64,000 bases of DNA, from NCBI GenBank assembly GCA_022264855.1, contig JABYQU010000031.1, forward strand, positions 62,001 to 126,000, given 5' to 3'. The first letter of the stretch is position 1, and every line of letters begins with the position of its first letter. This DNA is from Lenzites betulinus. Its lineage: Eukaryota > Basidiomycota > Agaricomycetes > Polyporales > Polyporaceae. This document shows, piece after piece, positions 13,110 through 24,580 of the stretch. The notes beneath the pieces were generated by a model. It was not told the DNA's origin. It saw only the letters and a list, made by a program, of their open reading frames with translations, and ran no database searches. A program made the translations under genes and the position numbers.

Positions 13110-15447
13110 ATGTCTTCGTACTTGAGCTCGCTACTGTGGGGGACGTCCCAGCTCGACGATGCTATCGGTCAGTTTGCCCATGTTCCTGTGGGATCCGTCT
13201 TGTCCTGACACTCGACCACCAGACAAGGCGACGTCTGAGCTGCTGCCAAGCGGCTCAGAGGATATCGCGTTGAACCTCGAGATATGTGACCAGATTCGCT
13301 CAAAGTCTGTTCCACCCAAGGATGCCATGCGCGCCCTGAAACGTCGTCTGAACCACAAGAATCCAAACGTGCAACTACTCGCACTTAGTGTCAGTTAACT
13401 TAGCTCGGCCAATCACACCATGCATATTAACCCGTGACTTAGTTGACCGACGTCTGTGTCAAGAATGGCGGAGACCCGTTTCTCAACGAGGTTGCATCCC
13501 GTGAATTCATGGACAACTTCGTCTCAATACTGAAGATACCCGCACTCAATCACGATGTCAAGCATAAGATACTCCGGTACATACAGGACTGGGCACTGGC
13601 GTTCGAGGGGAAGCCGAGCTTGAGCTATGTGGGGGAGGTGTACAAGAGCCTCCAACGCGAAGGTGCGTCGCGCCACCTATCATGATGAGAGCTACGCGCC
13701 AACAGAACTGCGGCAGGCTTCAACTTCCCTCCCCGTGATCCCGCTCTCACCTCCTCGGCTATGGTCGATACCCAGACAGCGCCTGAATGGATAGACTCGG
13801 AATACTGTCTTCGATGTCGCGAACCCTTCACGTTTACCAACCGCAAACATCACTGTCGTAACTGCGGATGGGTAGTCGACCACCAATGCTCCAACAAGAC
13901 CATTCCCCTGCCGCACTTTGGTATCGCCCAGGAAGTTCGGGTGTGCAACAGCTGTTATACTACTCTCACGAAGAAGAACAAGTACGTACAGTCGGCTTTG
14001 TTTCTCGCACTCGCTGACCATCGATACAGGGTGCACAGGTCCTCACAGAGCGTCTCCACTTCACGGCACAAACATGCTCGCGACGTCGCCGACGCTGATC
14101 TCCAACGCGCCATCCAGCTCTCCCTCGAAGAGGTTGGAGCTGCAGGAGGTCATCGTCCGGGCTACGTCCCCTCCCCTTCGCCCTGGCAGACGTCCGAACC
14201 CCCCTTGGTCGACCGTGCCGGCCCCCGATATGCACCCGCCCAAGAAGAAGAAGATCCAGACCTTCGGGCCGCCATTGAGGCCAGCCTACGCGAGGCTAAC
14301 GCGCCCAAACCGAGTGCCCCCATTGTGATTGACGCGTCGGACCGCTACATGGCCTCTGAGCAAGGACCTGCTTACCCTCAGTCGTACCCACCCTCGAGCG
14401 CCACACCTAAACCGAGGGTGCCTACGATACCAAGTTATGATCTGGAACCACTGGAGGCGGACGCTATCATGACATTCAACCAGACCGTGGACCAGCTGCA
14501 GGCCCAAGGGGGTAGGGATATCTCCAGGTATCCCGCCGTAACGGAGCTGTATGACCAGGCAAATGCATTGCGACCCAAACTTGCGATGAACTTGAACGAC
14601 ACGAGCCGGAAAGAGGGTGAGTAACTCACTAATACCAAACGTAACGCGCGTACTCACTTGTGACCTAGAATTGCTTGTCGATATGCACGAGAAGCTTTCA
14701 CAAGCAGTCAAGTTGTATGATAAACTTCTTACCGAGCAGCTCTCCCGCCCTTCATGGAGAGCCGCGCCCGCGCAGGAGGCCTCTCCCTATGGCACCCAAT
14801 ACCAACAACCCGCCAACGGTTCTGCATATGGCCAATGGCAATCCCAGCAACCCTCGTCCCCTTCCATTCAGGCCCAAACACCTTCGTACTTCTCGTCGCC
14901 CTCAGCTCCAGCCCCATCCAACGGAGTGTCATACGAGCAGCATCAACAGATGTACCAGCCACAAACAACCCCCGTGCTCAGCCCCAGCTCTCCGCCCGTC
15001 TCACTGCAACGCTACGGACAGGAGAACGTGCAATACTCCGCAATGTCTCCCCCTCCGGTCAGTGTCCCGCAGTACGGTGCACCACCAACCCCCGTATCAT
15101 ATCAGCCCGGACCCGCACCCTCCCAAGCCCCTCTGCAGCAACCGCAAGCGCCGCCCCAGTTCCAGCAACCACCACCACAGCAGCAGCAGCAGTCCCAGCA
15201 ACAACACTACTCTCCCACCCTCTCCCGGCAGAACACCGTCCCGTCTTCAAGTTACCGCGCCGCACCCCCCGCCCGCGCGCAGCCCATGCACACGCCCTCG
15301 CAGCTGCACCAGCTCCAGCAAACATCCGTCCCGCTCCCGAGCTTCCCACAGGTCCCGAATGCGCACCCACAGCTGCAGGCGTACGACCCGTACGGCGCGA
15401 GTGCCCCCGAGCCGGAGCGCAAGGAGGCGCTCTTGATAGATCTCTGA
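13110..15447 (+). CDS. VPS27: VPS27/HRS, ESCRT-0 subunit
   Basis: Six exons (13110-13167, 13223-13389, 13443-13662, 13717-13981, 14030-14616, 14669-15447) join to about 691 residues. Order of parts: VHS domain (residues about 8-145), FYVE zinc finger (about 175-235) with the PI3P-binding RKHHCRNCG core and paired cysteines, then two ubiquitin-interacting motifs, [15 protein letters not shown] and [16 protein letters not shown] helical GAT-like segment follows, then a Pro/Gln-rich tail. Two PSAP motifs (KPSAPIV, SPSAPAP) match ESCRT-I-recruiting P(S/T)xP sites. The extreme C-terminus, ALLIDL, fits a clathrin box, as in yeast Vps27. The protein sorts ubiquitinated cargo on endosomes into multivesicular bodies. 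It is divergent from RPB1, with retromer VPS35 one gene away. Confidence 0.96.
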
Positions 15448-16267
15448 GCGTCACTCGAGGGTCGCAAGTCCGTATGTTCTGCCGACCTGCGCCTTCGGCG
15501 CTGTGACTGTACAGGCAGGGTGGCGCGAATGGGTGTTGTGTATGCATGTGCGTGTGTGTTGGAGGAAGCTATGGAGATCGCGATTGGTGTGCAGTAGATC
15601 CACTCACTAATTATCAGGACTTTCATTTATTGCTAGTACAGTATGCACGCGCAGATGTTGGGGTTTACTACCCTCTTGCACTATCTTCCACCCCTCGTCC
15701 CACTGCTCGTAAGCCAGGTCATACGAATAGGGCTTGGAGGTCACTGCGTTCCAGCTGCTTGCAAAACTATAGACTGTGGCACACGACCACCTCTCTTCGC
15801 ATGCCACACACATTCTGGCACTATAAATGTGAGCTGAGCTCAAGCCATCTTCCTATCATCATCTCCTCCAAGTGACATCTCTTACACCTGACATTGATCC
15901 AGCCTGTGGCTGTTACATATGGCGCTCAGGGTCAATACGAGGAGCGGCCCGGCGCGTCTGTGGCTGAACACAGTTTCACCAAGGACCGCCATCGTCCCAG
16001 TCTGAGGCTGCTAGGCTCCGAGTCCCATTTCACTTAGACCATCTGCCATTCACCCCTAGCGCGATACGGAGTCTAGCCTTGGCAACGTCGCTCGCATTGT
16101 GAAGCTAGTCCTGAGGGAAATTGTGACGCACCTGGAGCACCTGGACGACGCCAAAGACTTTGCTGTAAACGCGGCCATCCGTGTCGGAAGGTGGCTGCAC
16201 ACACACACTTGCTTAGTACTGTCTGGCTGACGGGAGTACTTGTTGCGCAGCCTGAACTCACCTTTAC
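15448..16267. other. Intergenic, no gene seen
   Basis: About 820 bp after VPS27. Short open frames occur on both strands, but none has a recognisable domain or convincing splice structure. It presumably holds the VPS27 3' UTR and the promoter of the following HET gene. Confidence 0.4.
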
Positions 16268-18401
16268 ATGGACCAAAGTGTCAATCGGGCATCAAGGATA
16301 ACTTTGCATAAGTTCAACTGGCGTCACTTACCGCCCAAACCCTCCACCGTCTGTGAATCTTGTTGGACAGGCCCCTTCGCCCGTCGCCTTGGGTTTCTTG
16401 GTTATACAACCGGCGGCTTTTGGTATACATCCTCACGAGAAAGGCTGAAAGCTAGCGCCGCTGCGGGTTGTCTTTGGTGCCAACTCGTACTGTCCGTGTG
16501 TGGAGAAGATCTCGACGCCAAGATTTCAGACGGTTTGCTGGGCATCACGGCTAAGTGTTACATCGTAGAGTCAGATACAGCACGCCATATCACCCCCCGC
16601 AACACCCAGGGGTTATGCATTATTGTTGAGGATAGTTTACGATTCGAAGGGAATGTGTTCACAGCCCCAGGTGAGGAGTATTCAATACATTAATCTAGCT
16701 CCCATTGATGGACGTCGAGTAGACGATCCTGCGGCGGAGGACATCATCGGTCGCACCCGTATACTCGACGTCGGATCGCCACGCTCTTTGGCTCTCGCCG
16801 GAATATGCATTGAGCGTTGCGAGCGAGAACATTCTCGCTGCATCGCTTTGTCGCTTTCTACGGAAACCTTCTTGCCTACACGCCTAGTCGACTGCTCCAA
16901 TCCTGACACTCCGCGTCTGGTATCTACTGCCGGCACCCGAGGTCGATACATCGCGCTCAGCTATGTCTGGGGCGAGGCTCAGCCACACAGTACAACGAAG
17001 TCCAACATAAAAGCCTACGCCGATCGTATCGACTCTTCCTGTTTGCCGAAGACTATCACGGACGCTATCCGGGTTACTCACGCACTAGGTATACAGTATC
17101 TCTGGGCGGACACTTTGTGCATCATACAAGACTCGGATGCGGACAAGCGGCGGGAGATCGGACGGATGCATCGTATCTACCGGGACGCTCATCTCACTGT
17201 CATCGCTGCGAGCGCCAGTAAGGTCAGCGAGGGCTTCCTGCAAGATCGCCCTGCTGCCCCGTGCTCGAGGGACGGCACCGTCCTCCCCGACATCATTCTT
17301 CCTATTATTCATCCCCTTCCCCAGTACACGGACAACAACCTCAGTCCAGAAAACGGACCGAAACAGCATGTTGGCCGAATGCACATCTCTCCAACATACA
17401 CGCGCTACCAGGGGCACATAGAGCAATACAATCACTCCTGGGATCCCATCAGCGGGCGGGGATGGTGCATGCAGGAATACCTCATGTCCCCCCGCGCGCT
17501 TCTCTTTACCTCGCAAACCCTCCAATTCCGATGTCAAACTGCGACCCATTGCATCGGCGACGCGATCTACGACCCGACCGACGAACGACGAATACCCGAT
17601 ACGCTCTTCCTCGCGGAGCCACCCCTCCTAGAGTACGGCTCGGAGGAGTGGATGGGCGTGCACGCGGCGTGGCGAGGCGTCGTGGACGACTATAGCCGGC
17701 GTACCGTCACCGTCCCGTCGGACAAGCTGGTCGCGTGCGGCGCGATTGCGGGGGAGTTCCATCGCGTCTTGCGCTCGGACTATCTCGCAGGTCTGTGGCG
17801 CCACGCCCTCCTTGACGACTTGCTTTGGTTCAAAGAGACAGGCTCGGACATCCCCCGTCCCGCCGAATACCGTGCACCGTCGTGGTCATGGGCATCCTTG
17901 GATGGACATGTGAAGGTGGGGGGCCGGGGGTTAGGAGCGTTCCCGCATGGCACTCCGGTTGCTGAGGTGGTTCGGTGCGAGGTTGCGCTCGAAGACGCTG
18001 CCCTCCCGTTCGGTCAAGTGTTAGCTGGATCTCTCGTGTTACGCGCGGCGTCAGTACGCTGCGTGCTGCACAAGAGGGAGAACACTTTCTACATCGGTTT
18101 GCAGACCGCGCAACAGGCTCAACACGATGCAGACGAAGTCGAAGCAAACACAAAGTATTCTGGAGAGTGGTTCCTGGACTGCGATGCCGATGCGGAGACT
18201 ACCGGGAAGCAGTGGGTTGTCCCGCTTTGGGAGGACGAATGGTGGTTGGAAGGCCTCATCGTAACTCGAGTTCGTTCAGACCCTCCTGGCCGCGAAGTCT
18301 TTCGCAGAGTCGGGTTCTTCTACGTGGAGGGCCCGAAACCTGGAGCATTGAGGGACGATTGGAGTGGGGAATTGCCCGTAGCAGAGATCGAGATTGTGTA
18401 G
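16268..18401 (+). CDS. HET-domain protein (heterokaryon-incompatibility type), possibly frameshifted
   Basis: The first open frame starts at 16268 (MDQSVNRASRITLHKFNW) and the main frame runs to 18401, about 710 residues together. The second part carries a full HET domain: RYIALSYVWGEAQ, then LPKTITDAIRVTHALGIQYL, WADTLCIIQDSDADKRREI and GRMHRIYRDAHLTVIAAS. The C-terminal half (APSWSWASLDGHV and beyond) is the usual extension of this basidiomycete subgroup. HET proteins mediate non-self recognition and cell death in ascomycetes; basidiomycete members are numerous and mostly uncharacterised. The two frames must be joined near 16670, where the only GT-AG pair I see that restores frame is 28 nt (16670-16697), well below normal intron size. 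Either a very short intron, a frameshift or a sequence error is present. Confidence 0.82.
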
Positions 18402-18908
18402 GTTATACGAGAAATGACGTGGTGCAAGAATCTCTGTCTCAGCTGTGATGCATTGATGCCTTGAGGGTGGAGAGACCTGAGTACTGAGTACTAATAAAGT
18501 ATGGTTCTGCGATGTGTCTGCGATGTGCTGTTTAAGATCTAAGATCCGAGTGTATGTACTGAATTCGTGCCACACTCCGGCTAACACCGGCTCGCTCCTC
18601 CACCTCCGATTCTCTCAACTTGTGCTTCTCACACACGATATCCCACAGGTCCCATGCAGCAGATGAGATGTGTATTATTCTGAACAGAGCTTACAGGACC
18701 TTACTGCCAGTCCACGTGAGTTCTCCGGGACGCAGAGGCTGCCACTGATTGTAATCGAGCCCGTTGCCTGAATCTGCCCGCCTCATCCTCAAACTCAATA
18801 CAGACCAACAGCTTCATATGATGTTCGCCTCCCTCAGGACAAGGCCCTATCGCGCGGTCGGACTGGCTCTCAGTGCTTCACTTGTCACCCTCACTGCCGC
18901 AGCCAGCC
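18402..18908. other. Intergenic, no gene seen
   Basis: About 507 bp between two tandem plus-strand genes. It holds the HET 3' flank and the next promoter. There is an open frame around 18764-18967, but it overlaps the next start in another frame and has no family likeness. Confidence 0.35.
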
Positions 18909-20390
18909 ATGTCCTCCGACTCGCCGCCCCCAGGAATTCCAACGCCAACGCAAAGTATCGGCCATGAGCAGCACATCAATCCCACCGCAGGCCCTACGCA
19001 ACTTTCCAAGTCACACCCCGACATCGTCAACTATGCCATCTCTGCGGGCGCGGTGCTCTTTGGGGTCGCTTTCATCATGGTTGTCGTTATTTGTCGCAGG
19101 TGCAACAGGCGGAGCAAGAAGCAGAACGCCATCGACGCCGAAATCGACGCGCAAATCCACGACAACGACGCGATAGTCTCTCGTATGACCATGGCAGCTA
19201 ATCGCACCCAGTCTCTCGCCAAACTGCCGAATGCCGCATTGCTGCCGAGGAACCAGCACCTAGGTCACCCGCTTCGCCCTCTTGTTGCTGGCCGCGTCTC
19301 TTCGTCGGCCTCCAGTACCTCCACGCTTGTAGGGACCCGGGAGATCTCTGCCCATCCTGCCAGCTTCGGAGCGCCGCAGGGTAATTCCGCTGGGTTTGGC
19401 ACTCGCTATCGGATGCCTTCGCCTCAGGCTCGTACGGTTCGCTACACACCCTTTCCCACCTCTAGTCTCGGTCGCGGCCTAGCACGTACTTCGTCCATGA
19501 GCCCTTCCCCTCGGCCTGCCATGGAGAATGCGAGCAGCGATTTAGCGAATTCGTCACGCCGTTCTACGAGGATGACTATGTCGCGCCATCGGTCCTACAA
19601 CGACGAGAACGCACACCGTGAGGCCGCTATCAACACCAATCCCCAGCCCGAATTTTCTCCCCTGGAGTGGGATGCGCTGACAATGGCGACGCTCCAAGCG
19701 GGCGCGGGAGCCCCCGTTACATGGGCTCGCGGTGTCGGCGTCGGGATCATGACCGCCACCAGCACCGGCGCCCTCGGCTGTACCTCGCCCAGTACACCTT
19801 CCCTAGGCTTCGCCACCCCGGAAACCACCGGCAGCGCATTTGTCTCTCCTGCGATGTCGTTCTCGGACGACGCCGGTGCGACGACGCTCTCTCCGCGCGC
19901 GCCCCCACCGCACCTATCACTGGGCTCGCTGGGCTCTCTTGGCTCTCTCGGCCGGGCTGGCGCCTCTTTTGCTCGGAGCAACACTGGATCTAGTCTCGGG
20001 AGTGTAGGCAAGACTATGTCTCGTGTGGACATCGCTCGGGCTGCTTCTGGCAACTTGGGAGGCAGCCGTCTATCGCACATGCAGGTCTCGCCACACCTCG
20101 TCGACTCAGAATCTGAGGGCGTTTTGCCGTTGGAGTCACCCGGCTCCCCGCGGATCGCTGGCGCTCTAATTACGACTCATGCTGCCGGAGCAGCTGCAGA
20201 CAAGGCGGTGGTTTACGAGGTCGGCGTGGCTCACGGACAGAACGCCGAATCAGGTGGATCCGGGCAGAAATGGTTCACTGAAGTTGACTGGCTTGCGGAG
20301 GATGGCCCGCTCGGACTGGCGAACCTCGATGACTCTGCGCCTCTACCGCTGCAAATGGAAGGGTCGCACGGTTTTGAATTGGCGGTATGA
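18909..20390 (+). CDS. Single-pass membrane protein of unknown function
   Basis: A single uninterrupted frame of 493 residues from the first in-frame ATG (context GCCATGT). There is no clear signal peptide. Residues about 50-73 form one hydrophobic segment, YAISAGAVLFGVAFIMVVVI, followed directly by CRRCNRRSKK, so by the positive-inside rule the long C-terminal part should be cytoplasmic and the roughly 45-residue Ser/Thr/Pro-rich N-terminus outside. The cytoplasmic part is low-complexity and Ser-rich, with LGSLGSLGSLG-type repeats near 19920-19960, and ends in an acidic stretch with EVDWLAEDGPLG. This layout resembles Mid2/WSC-like or SKG6-type fungal wall or polarity proteins, but no domain is recognisable. 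The gene is intronless, unlike most neighbours. Confidence 0.7.
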   Translation: MSSDSPPPGIPTPTQSIGHEQHINPTAGPTQLSKSHPDIVNYAISAGAVLFGVAFIMVVVICRRCNRRSKKQNAIDAEIDAQIHDNDAIVSRMTMAANRTQSLAKLPNAALLPRNQHLGHPLRPLVAGRVSSSASSTSTLVGTREISAHPASFGAPQGNSAGFGTRYRMPSPQARTVRYTPFPTSSLGRGLARTSSMSPSPRPAMENASSDLANSSRRSTRMTMSRHRSYNDENAHREAAINTNPQPEFSPLEWDALTMATLQAGAGAPVTWARGVGVGIMTATSTGALGCTSPSTPSLGFATPETTGSAFVSPAMSFSDDAGATTLSPRAPPPHLSLGSLGSLGSLGRAGASFARSNTGSSLGSVGKTMSRVDIARAASGNLGGSRLSHMQVSPHLVDSESEGVLPLESPGSPRIAGALITTHAAGAAADKAVVYEVGVAHGQNAESGGSGQKWFTEVDWLAEDGPLGLANLDDSAPLPLQMEGSHGFELAV

Positions 20391-20660
20391 TACAGGATAT
20401 AGTAGTATCTTTCACTTGCGAGTCGTGTGCTCGTGGCGCATCCGTTCGCTCGTTGTAGCCTTGACTATCCTCTACTTGTCCACATATTCAATCTATACCT
20501 TACACTGTGCGCACACCACCTTGAACATCGAGTGTCAGTGGCCGCTGTCGAACAAGGCAAAGAGCACTGAGAATACATAGTGACATTGGTACAGGCTAGC
20601 TACTCTTGAAGTTCCTACTGCGGTGTGGCAAACTATCTGGTGATACTAGACACAACTACA

Positions 20661-21860
20661 TCACGCCTCATCTTGGTGCATGTACAACATCATCCACTCC
20701 GGATCTCCCAGAGTGCGCTCCCGGCGACGACGAGCAGCAGCCTTAAACTTGAAGGTGGACTTGTGGGCGAACCCTGCGAACAGTCGCCGATACTCTGAGA
20801 CCTTCCCTACGCTGACACAACTCCTGTACCCGTGCAGCTCCGCCATAAACTCCTGTAGGATTGAACTACGCCTGCTGGTGCGGTCCTGGAGGCACCGAAC
20901 GATATGGCGCAGGTGAGATTCATAGTGGGCAGCTCCGTACAGCTCCAGAAACTCGAGGTTGGGGCAGAGGAGGGCGGAATCGGGGAGGGAACGGGTCATG
21001 AGCGCATCGAGGAATGCGGTGTGCGGGTTTTTGAGTTTGTTGTCATCAATCGAGAGGCGCCTTAAGGCAGGGAACTGCACAAGGGTAGACACCCATGTAT
21101 CGACGGGGACAGCGTCGAGGGGTCCATAGACTTCGATGTGTGTGATGGGCGCGCCAGGAAATATGGCTCTGACCCCGCTGATCATGGCCTTCAACAGCCC
21201 CTTAATTAGGGGCTCGATTGGGAATGCGTCGGAGTCTTTGTCATGGTGAGTCCACAACAGCAGTGACAATCCACCGGGATTCAAGTCCGAGGGCCCAACG
21301 GGCCGTTTGACGCACAGTTCGCACTCGTTTAATTCGCTCCGTATCTCCAGGTGTTCATAATTGGCCATAGCGGGCAGAAGGAACTCGTCGCGAGGTAGCA
21401 TCTTTCGGAAATCCGAGAGATACTGTCCCGGGCGATCGTTCCCCAGATGACGTCCCGGGTCTCCCGTAAGCGCGACATCAGCGGAGGGAGGAATGATCAA
21501 TCTGGACATGATCAGGGCGATGTTTTCAACGAAATCCTCGATTTTGACCGAAGTCAGACGTTGGGCGAAAAAAGGGGTGTGCTGTCGGGCCTGATCGTTT
21601 GGATTGGTGGATAGGGCGAAGCGGTTGCAGAGACTGAGCTCTTCCAGGACATGGAAGTTTGGAATCACTTCGAGGAACGATTCGATTGAGAGCGAATCTC
21701 CGGGCGGGAAGCCATAGTTGGGCATAAAATCGTCGTGGAAGACGCGTAACTGGGAGAGGGAAAGACGATTCGTTGGCTGCCGCAGAAGTTGACCCCGCGT
21801 GGAGGATTGGCCGTGCGCATGATTGGCTATATCGGAAGACTCTGCGGTGGAATTAGGCAT
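20661..21860 (-). CDS. LRR-like protein lacking an F-box (basidiomycete expanded family)
   Basis: A single frame of about 399 residues from the first ATG (21860). It has leucine-rich-repeat-like segments such as FHVLEELSLCNRFAL, FPALRRLSIDDNKLKNPH and CPNLEFLELYGAAHYESHLRHIV, spaced as in the F-box/LRR proteins greatly expanded in polypores. I find no F-box in the upstream open sequence, and the frame stays open a further 34 codons 5' of the ATG without one. The gene may be N-terminally truncated, or an upstream exon may have been missed. The C-terminus is basic (KAAARRRRERTLGDPEWMMLY), a common ending in such proteins. Function unknown; F-box relatives act as substrate receptors of SCF ubiquitin ligases. 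Confidence 0.6.
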   Translation of the reverse strand: MPNSTAESSDIANHAHGQSSTRGQLLRQPTNRLSLSQLRVFHDDFMPNYGFPPGDSLSIESFLEVIPNFHVLEELSLCNRFALSTNPNDQARQHTPFFAQRLTSVKIEDFVENIALIMSRLIIPPSADVALTGDPGRHLGNDRPGQYLSDFRKMLPRDEFLLPAMANYEHLEIRSELNECELCVKRPVGPSDLNPGGLSLLLWTHHDKDSDAFPIEPLIKGLLKAMISGVRAIFPGAPITHIEVYGPLDAVPVDTWVSTLVQFPALRRLSIDDNKLKNPHTAFLDALMTRSLPDSALLCPNLEFLELYGAAHYESHLRHIVRCLQDRTSRRSSILQEFMAELHGYRSCVSVGKVSEYRRLFAGFAHKSTFKFKAAARRRRERTLGDPEWMMLYMHQDEA

Positions 21861-22639
21861 TAGGATAGCTGGCAGATGGTTGTAGAGCGGTGCTGATCGG
21901 TGAGAGGGAAATATTCGAGACGAGGAAACCTTCGAGGATGAGGAAAGGTGCGCAGAACTCACGCATTTATACTCGACAGATTATGGGCCGGACGGATGCT
22001 GCGGTACATTCCCTTGCAGGCCGCTCAAGGCGCGACAGCCTACTCCACATGCGGCTTCTACAATCAGTGGAATTTTCCAGACGACCGTAGCACGGTGGTT
22101 ACATATACTGATTGTGCTTGAAAACAAGTTGTGGGAGCGACGAAGAAGGCATGGGGGCGAGATCGAGTCGAGGTGCTGGCTTGGCCGAGGTTCGAAGAGC
22201 TATTCGGTGGTCGGTGATTGGATGGCGGCGCAAGCGGTTCGCAGACCGTGCGGTCGGCTCTACACCACGGTCGCACGCGAAGGAGGAAGACAATTGATCG
22301 CGGCTCTGGCAGCTTGTGTTGAGCACGGGCATTTATCGTGTGAGACAACAAGTGATGAAGTGGACAAAAGCGAGCTCGAGAGCGATATAGAACAATTCGA
22401 GTGAACGAATGAGTGATAATTAGCTCATGTACGAGTGAGTGAGAGAGTGAGCCGTACGCCTGTGGGGGCCGGAAGGGGAGATGAACTTGTCGCCGTCAGA
22501 AGTCAACAAGCACAAATTCAAATATTCCGTGTAGACGCTCACGGGTGTGTGGTAGACGCCCGTCCTGCTCTGTGTCACCGCGCCCTCGCCATTCCTCTCC
22601 CTTCCTCTCCCCTCCCTCTCTCGCCTTTGCGCCCAGGAC
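21861..22639. other. Intergenic, divergent promoters
   Basis: About 780 bp. From about 22556 to 22635 there is a strong CT-rich tract directly before the next ATG, typical of basidiomycete promoters for ribosomal and housekeeping genes. I see no gene in the rest. Confidence 0.45.
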
Positions 22640-23236
22640 ATGCCTCGCAAACCGAAGACAATCCCCGGGCCCTCGCGGCTGTCTGGTATCCTCGCCAGCC
22701 TCAACCAGGACCCGAAGCCGCACCTTCCGAACCTGAAGAGCATTCGCCTCATGTATGCCTACCGCAACGACCACTTTGGTGCACGGTGCGCCCATTTGCT
22801 CACCGTCACGTAGCGCAAGCATCTGAACGTGCGCCCGCGTGTGTGCTTCTTCTCGAGCACAGACACTTTGTCAAGGAGGACCTCCCAAGGATCCGCTACG
22901 CCAACCCTGCCGTCGACATCCAGGTCGAGAAGAGGCTCAAGTCGAAGGAGGAGGCGTGGAACCCGGAGATGGTCGTCGAGCTCAGTCAGTCCCGCGCACG
23001 CTCGCCTCTTCACTCCGAGAGCCATTGCTCACCGTTCTCGTGTAGAAAACGGCACGACACATACCCTCGACCTGGCCGGGAAGTGGTCTTCGGCGATATT
23101 CCAGGAGCTCATGGATCTTTCCGCGGGGCCTTGGTGGCAGAAGTGGAAGCGGGAGCGCGCTGCGGCAGGACAGCCTGTGTTACCCCCTCCCCCAGTACAA
23201 AAGCCCAAGACCGGCGCTGCTGCCGTCCTTCCATGA
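22640..23236 (+). CDS. Mitochondrial ribosomal protein with L51/S25/CI-B8 domain
   Basis: Three exons (22640-22785, 22863-22984, 23046-23236) join in frame to about 152 residues. The N-terminus MPRKPKTIPGPSRLSGILA is basic and presequence-like. The domain has the family pattern: LKSIRLMYAYRNDHFGARHF, then KEDLPRIRYANPAVDIQVEK, and after the second intron LKNGTTHTLDLAGKWSSAIF. This thioredoxin-like fold occurs in mitoribosomal proteins mL43, mS25 and mL61 (yeast Mrp49) and in complex I subunit NDUFA2. Length and sequence favour a ribosomal protein of the mL61/mS25 kind, but I cannot separate these by eye. The tail is Pro-rich. A CT-rich promoter precedes it. Confidence 0.8.
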
Positions 23237-23408
23237 CCGACCTTGTCCCCAGCGCATGCACACGCCGCATGCACCTCTTTACACTGTAACCTAATCACAC
23301 CTATTTCGCCCCACCTCCAACAGTCTTCGCCTTTCTTTCGTCACGACGTGATCATGATCCCATTAGTACACACAGTGTGCTGGATTACAAGGAGTATAGC
23401 TAACTAAC

Positions 23409-24580
23409 TCATGAAGATACCCAACTGGCAGCCCACACGAGAAAGCCCATCCCAACTATCAGTGCAGAGATATCATCGAAGAAGACCCCGCCTATCTGGA
23501 GGTACTTCAAGCCATTCGTGATGATGGCGGGTAGTGGTGGGGGAAGATGTGGCAGCGCGAAGGCGAGCAACATTGGTGGCTGCACGGGATCCTGGAGTGA
23601 ACTGTCAGGATACAGTGGGAACGCAGGAGGCAACGTGGACTGCGCACTAGGTTTGTGAATATGCGCCACGAGTGCAGAACGAGAGCAAGCGTGGTGAAGG
23701 CCCAGAAGAATGGCTACGCCCAGTGTCAGTACCTCCAGCAGCAAAGCTTCGACGAGGGAGAGCACGTACCACAGTCTGCACGCCCCAGCCATCCTCTGGA
23801 CTCTTCCAGCCCAAGTCGGCCCATCGTCTCCAGCGGCTGTCTGCCAGCGGAGACGCATGCGTCTTGGCATCGTACGCCTCTGGTTCTCTCCAGAGCACAA
23901 AGTATGCCAGCAGGAGCCACGCGGCAAGAATGTGGATTACCGGCATTAGCCTCTGTAGCAGTGACTTCGGTTTCGGCGCGGCGCTCGGTGGCGCCATACC
24001 CATGCCAGCACCAGGGAATTGGAAGCCCGGGGGCGCGCCTGCTCCGCCTTGCTGCAATGCGGCCATAAGTGCGGCCATAGGGTCACCCTCTGGAGGTGGT
24101 GCCCCGGAGGACGCGGCCGGGGCAGACGATGAGGGTAGGCGAGGGAGCCTCTGCTCCGGCCCACCACCTGCGGCAGCGCCGAGGAGGGCGTTCATGAACT
24201 GTGCTTGCTGCTCTTCTGACCAGACGGAGGGATCTGGAGCTCCGGGACCCAGACCGGCGGCTTCGAATGGCGAGCGCACGGAACTGCTGACGTTGCGCGA
24301 GGACGGCGTGGACGCGGTGGGTGGGGTCGGCATGTCGGACGTCTCGCCGACGAAGTTGGAGAGCCCGGGGCGGGTCGGAAGAGAGGCGAGGGGTGGGTCT
24401 GGTTCGTGGCGTCGGAGGTCAGTGCGGTGCGAGCGAACGAGGAGGACGGGACTGACCGTCGTGCATGTATGTGGCACCCTCGTCACCGCGTGCGGAGGAC
24501 GTGATGCGAGCGAGGCGGTCGCCGCCGCGGGCGAGGATGGCCTTTCTGCGGGCCTCTGCGCGGGCCTTTGGGTCGGACAT
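23409..24580 (-). CDS. GET2: GET2-like subunit of the tail-anchored protein insertion receptor
   Basis: Four exons, 24457-24580, 23770-24398 and two more down to 23409, give about 330 residues. The N-terminus MSDPKARAEARRKAILARGG matches the cytosolic, basic Get3-binding motif of Get2-type proteins (RERR-like, here EARRKAILARGGDRLARI). A long flexible, Pro/Ala/Gly-rich linker follows. The C-terminal third has three hydrophobic segments: MPVIHILAAWLLLAYFVLW, PFFWAFTTLALVLHSW and a final one ending ISALIVGMGFLVWAASW, matching Get2's three membrane spans. Get1/Get2 form the ER receptor where Get3 delivers tail-anchored proteins. Overall conservation of Get2 is low, so the call rests on layout and motif. 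It is head-to-head with the next gene. Confidence 0.78.

Noticed and set aside
11811..13208. 465-codon open frame on the plus strand
   Set aside because: It overlaps RPB1 exon 1 and intron 2 antisense and runs into the VPS27 first exon in another frame; it also lacks a domain.
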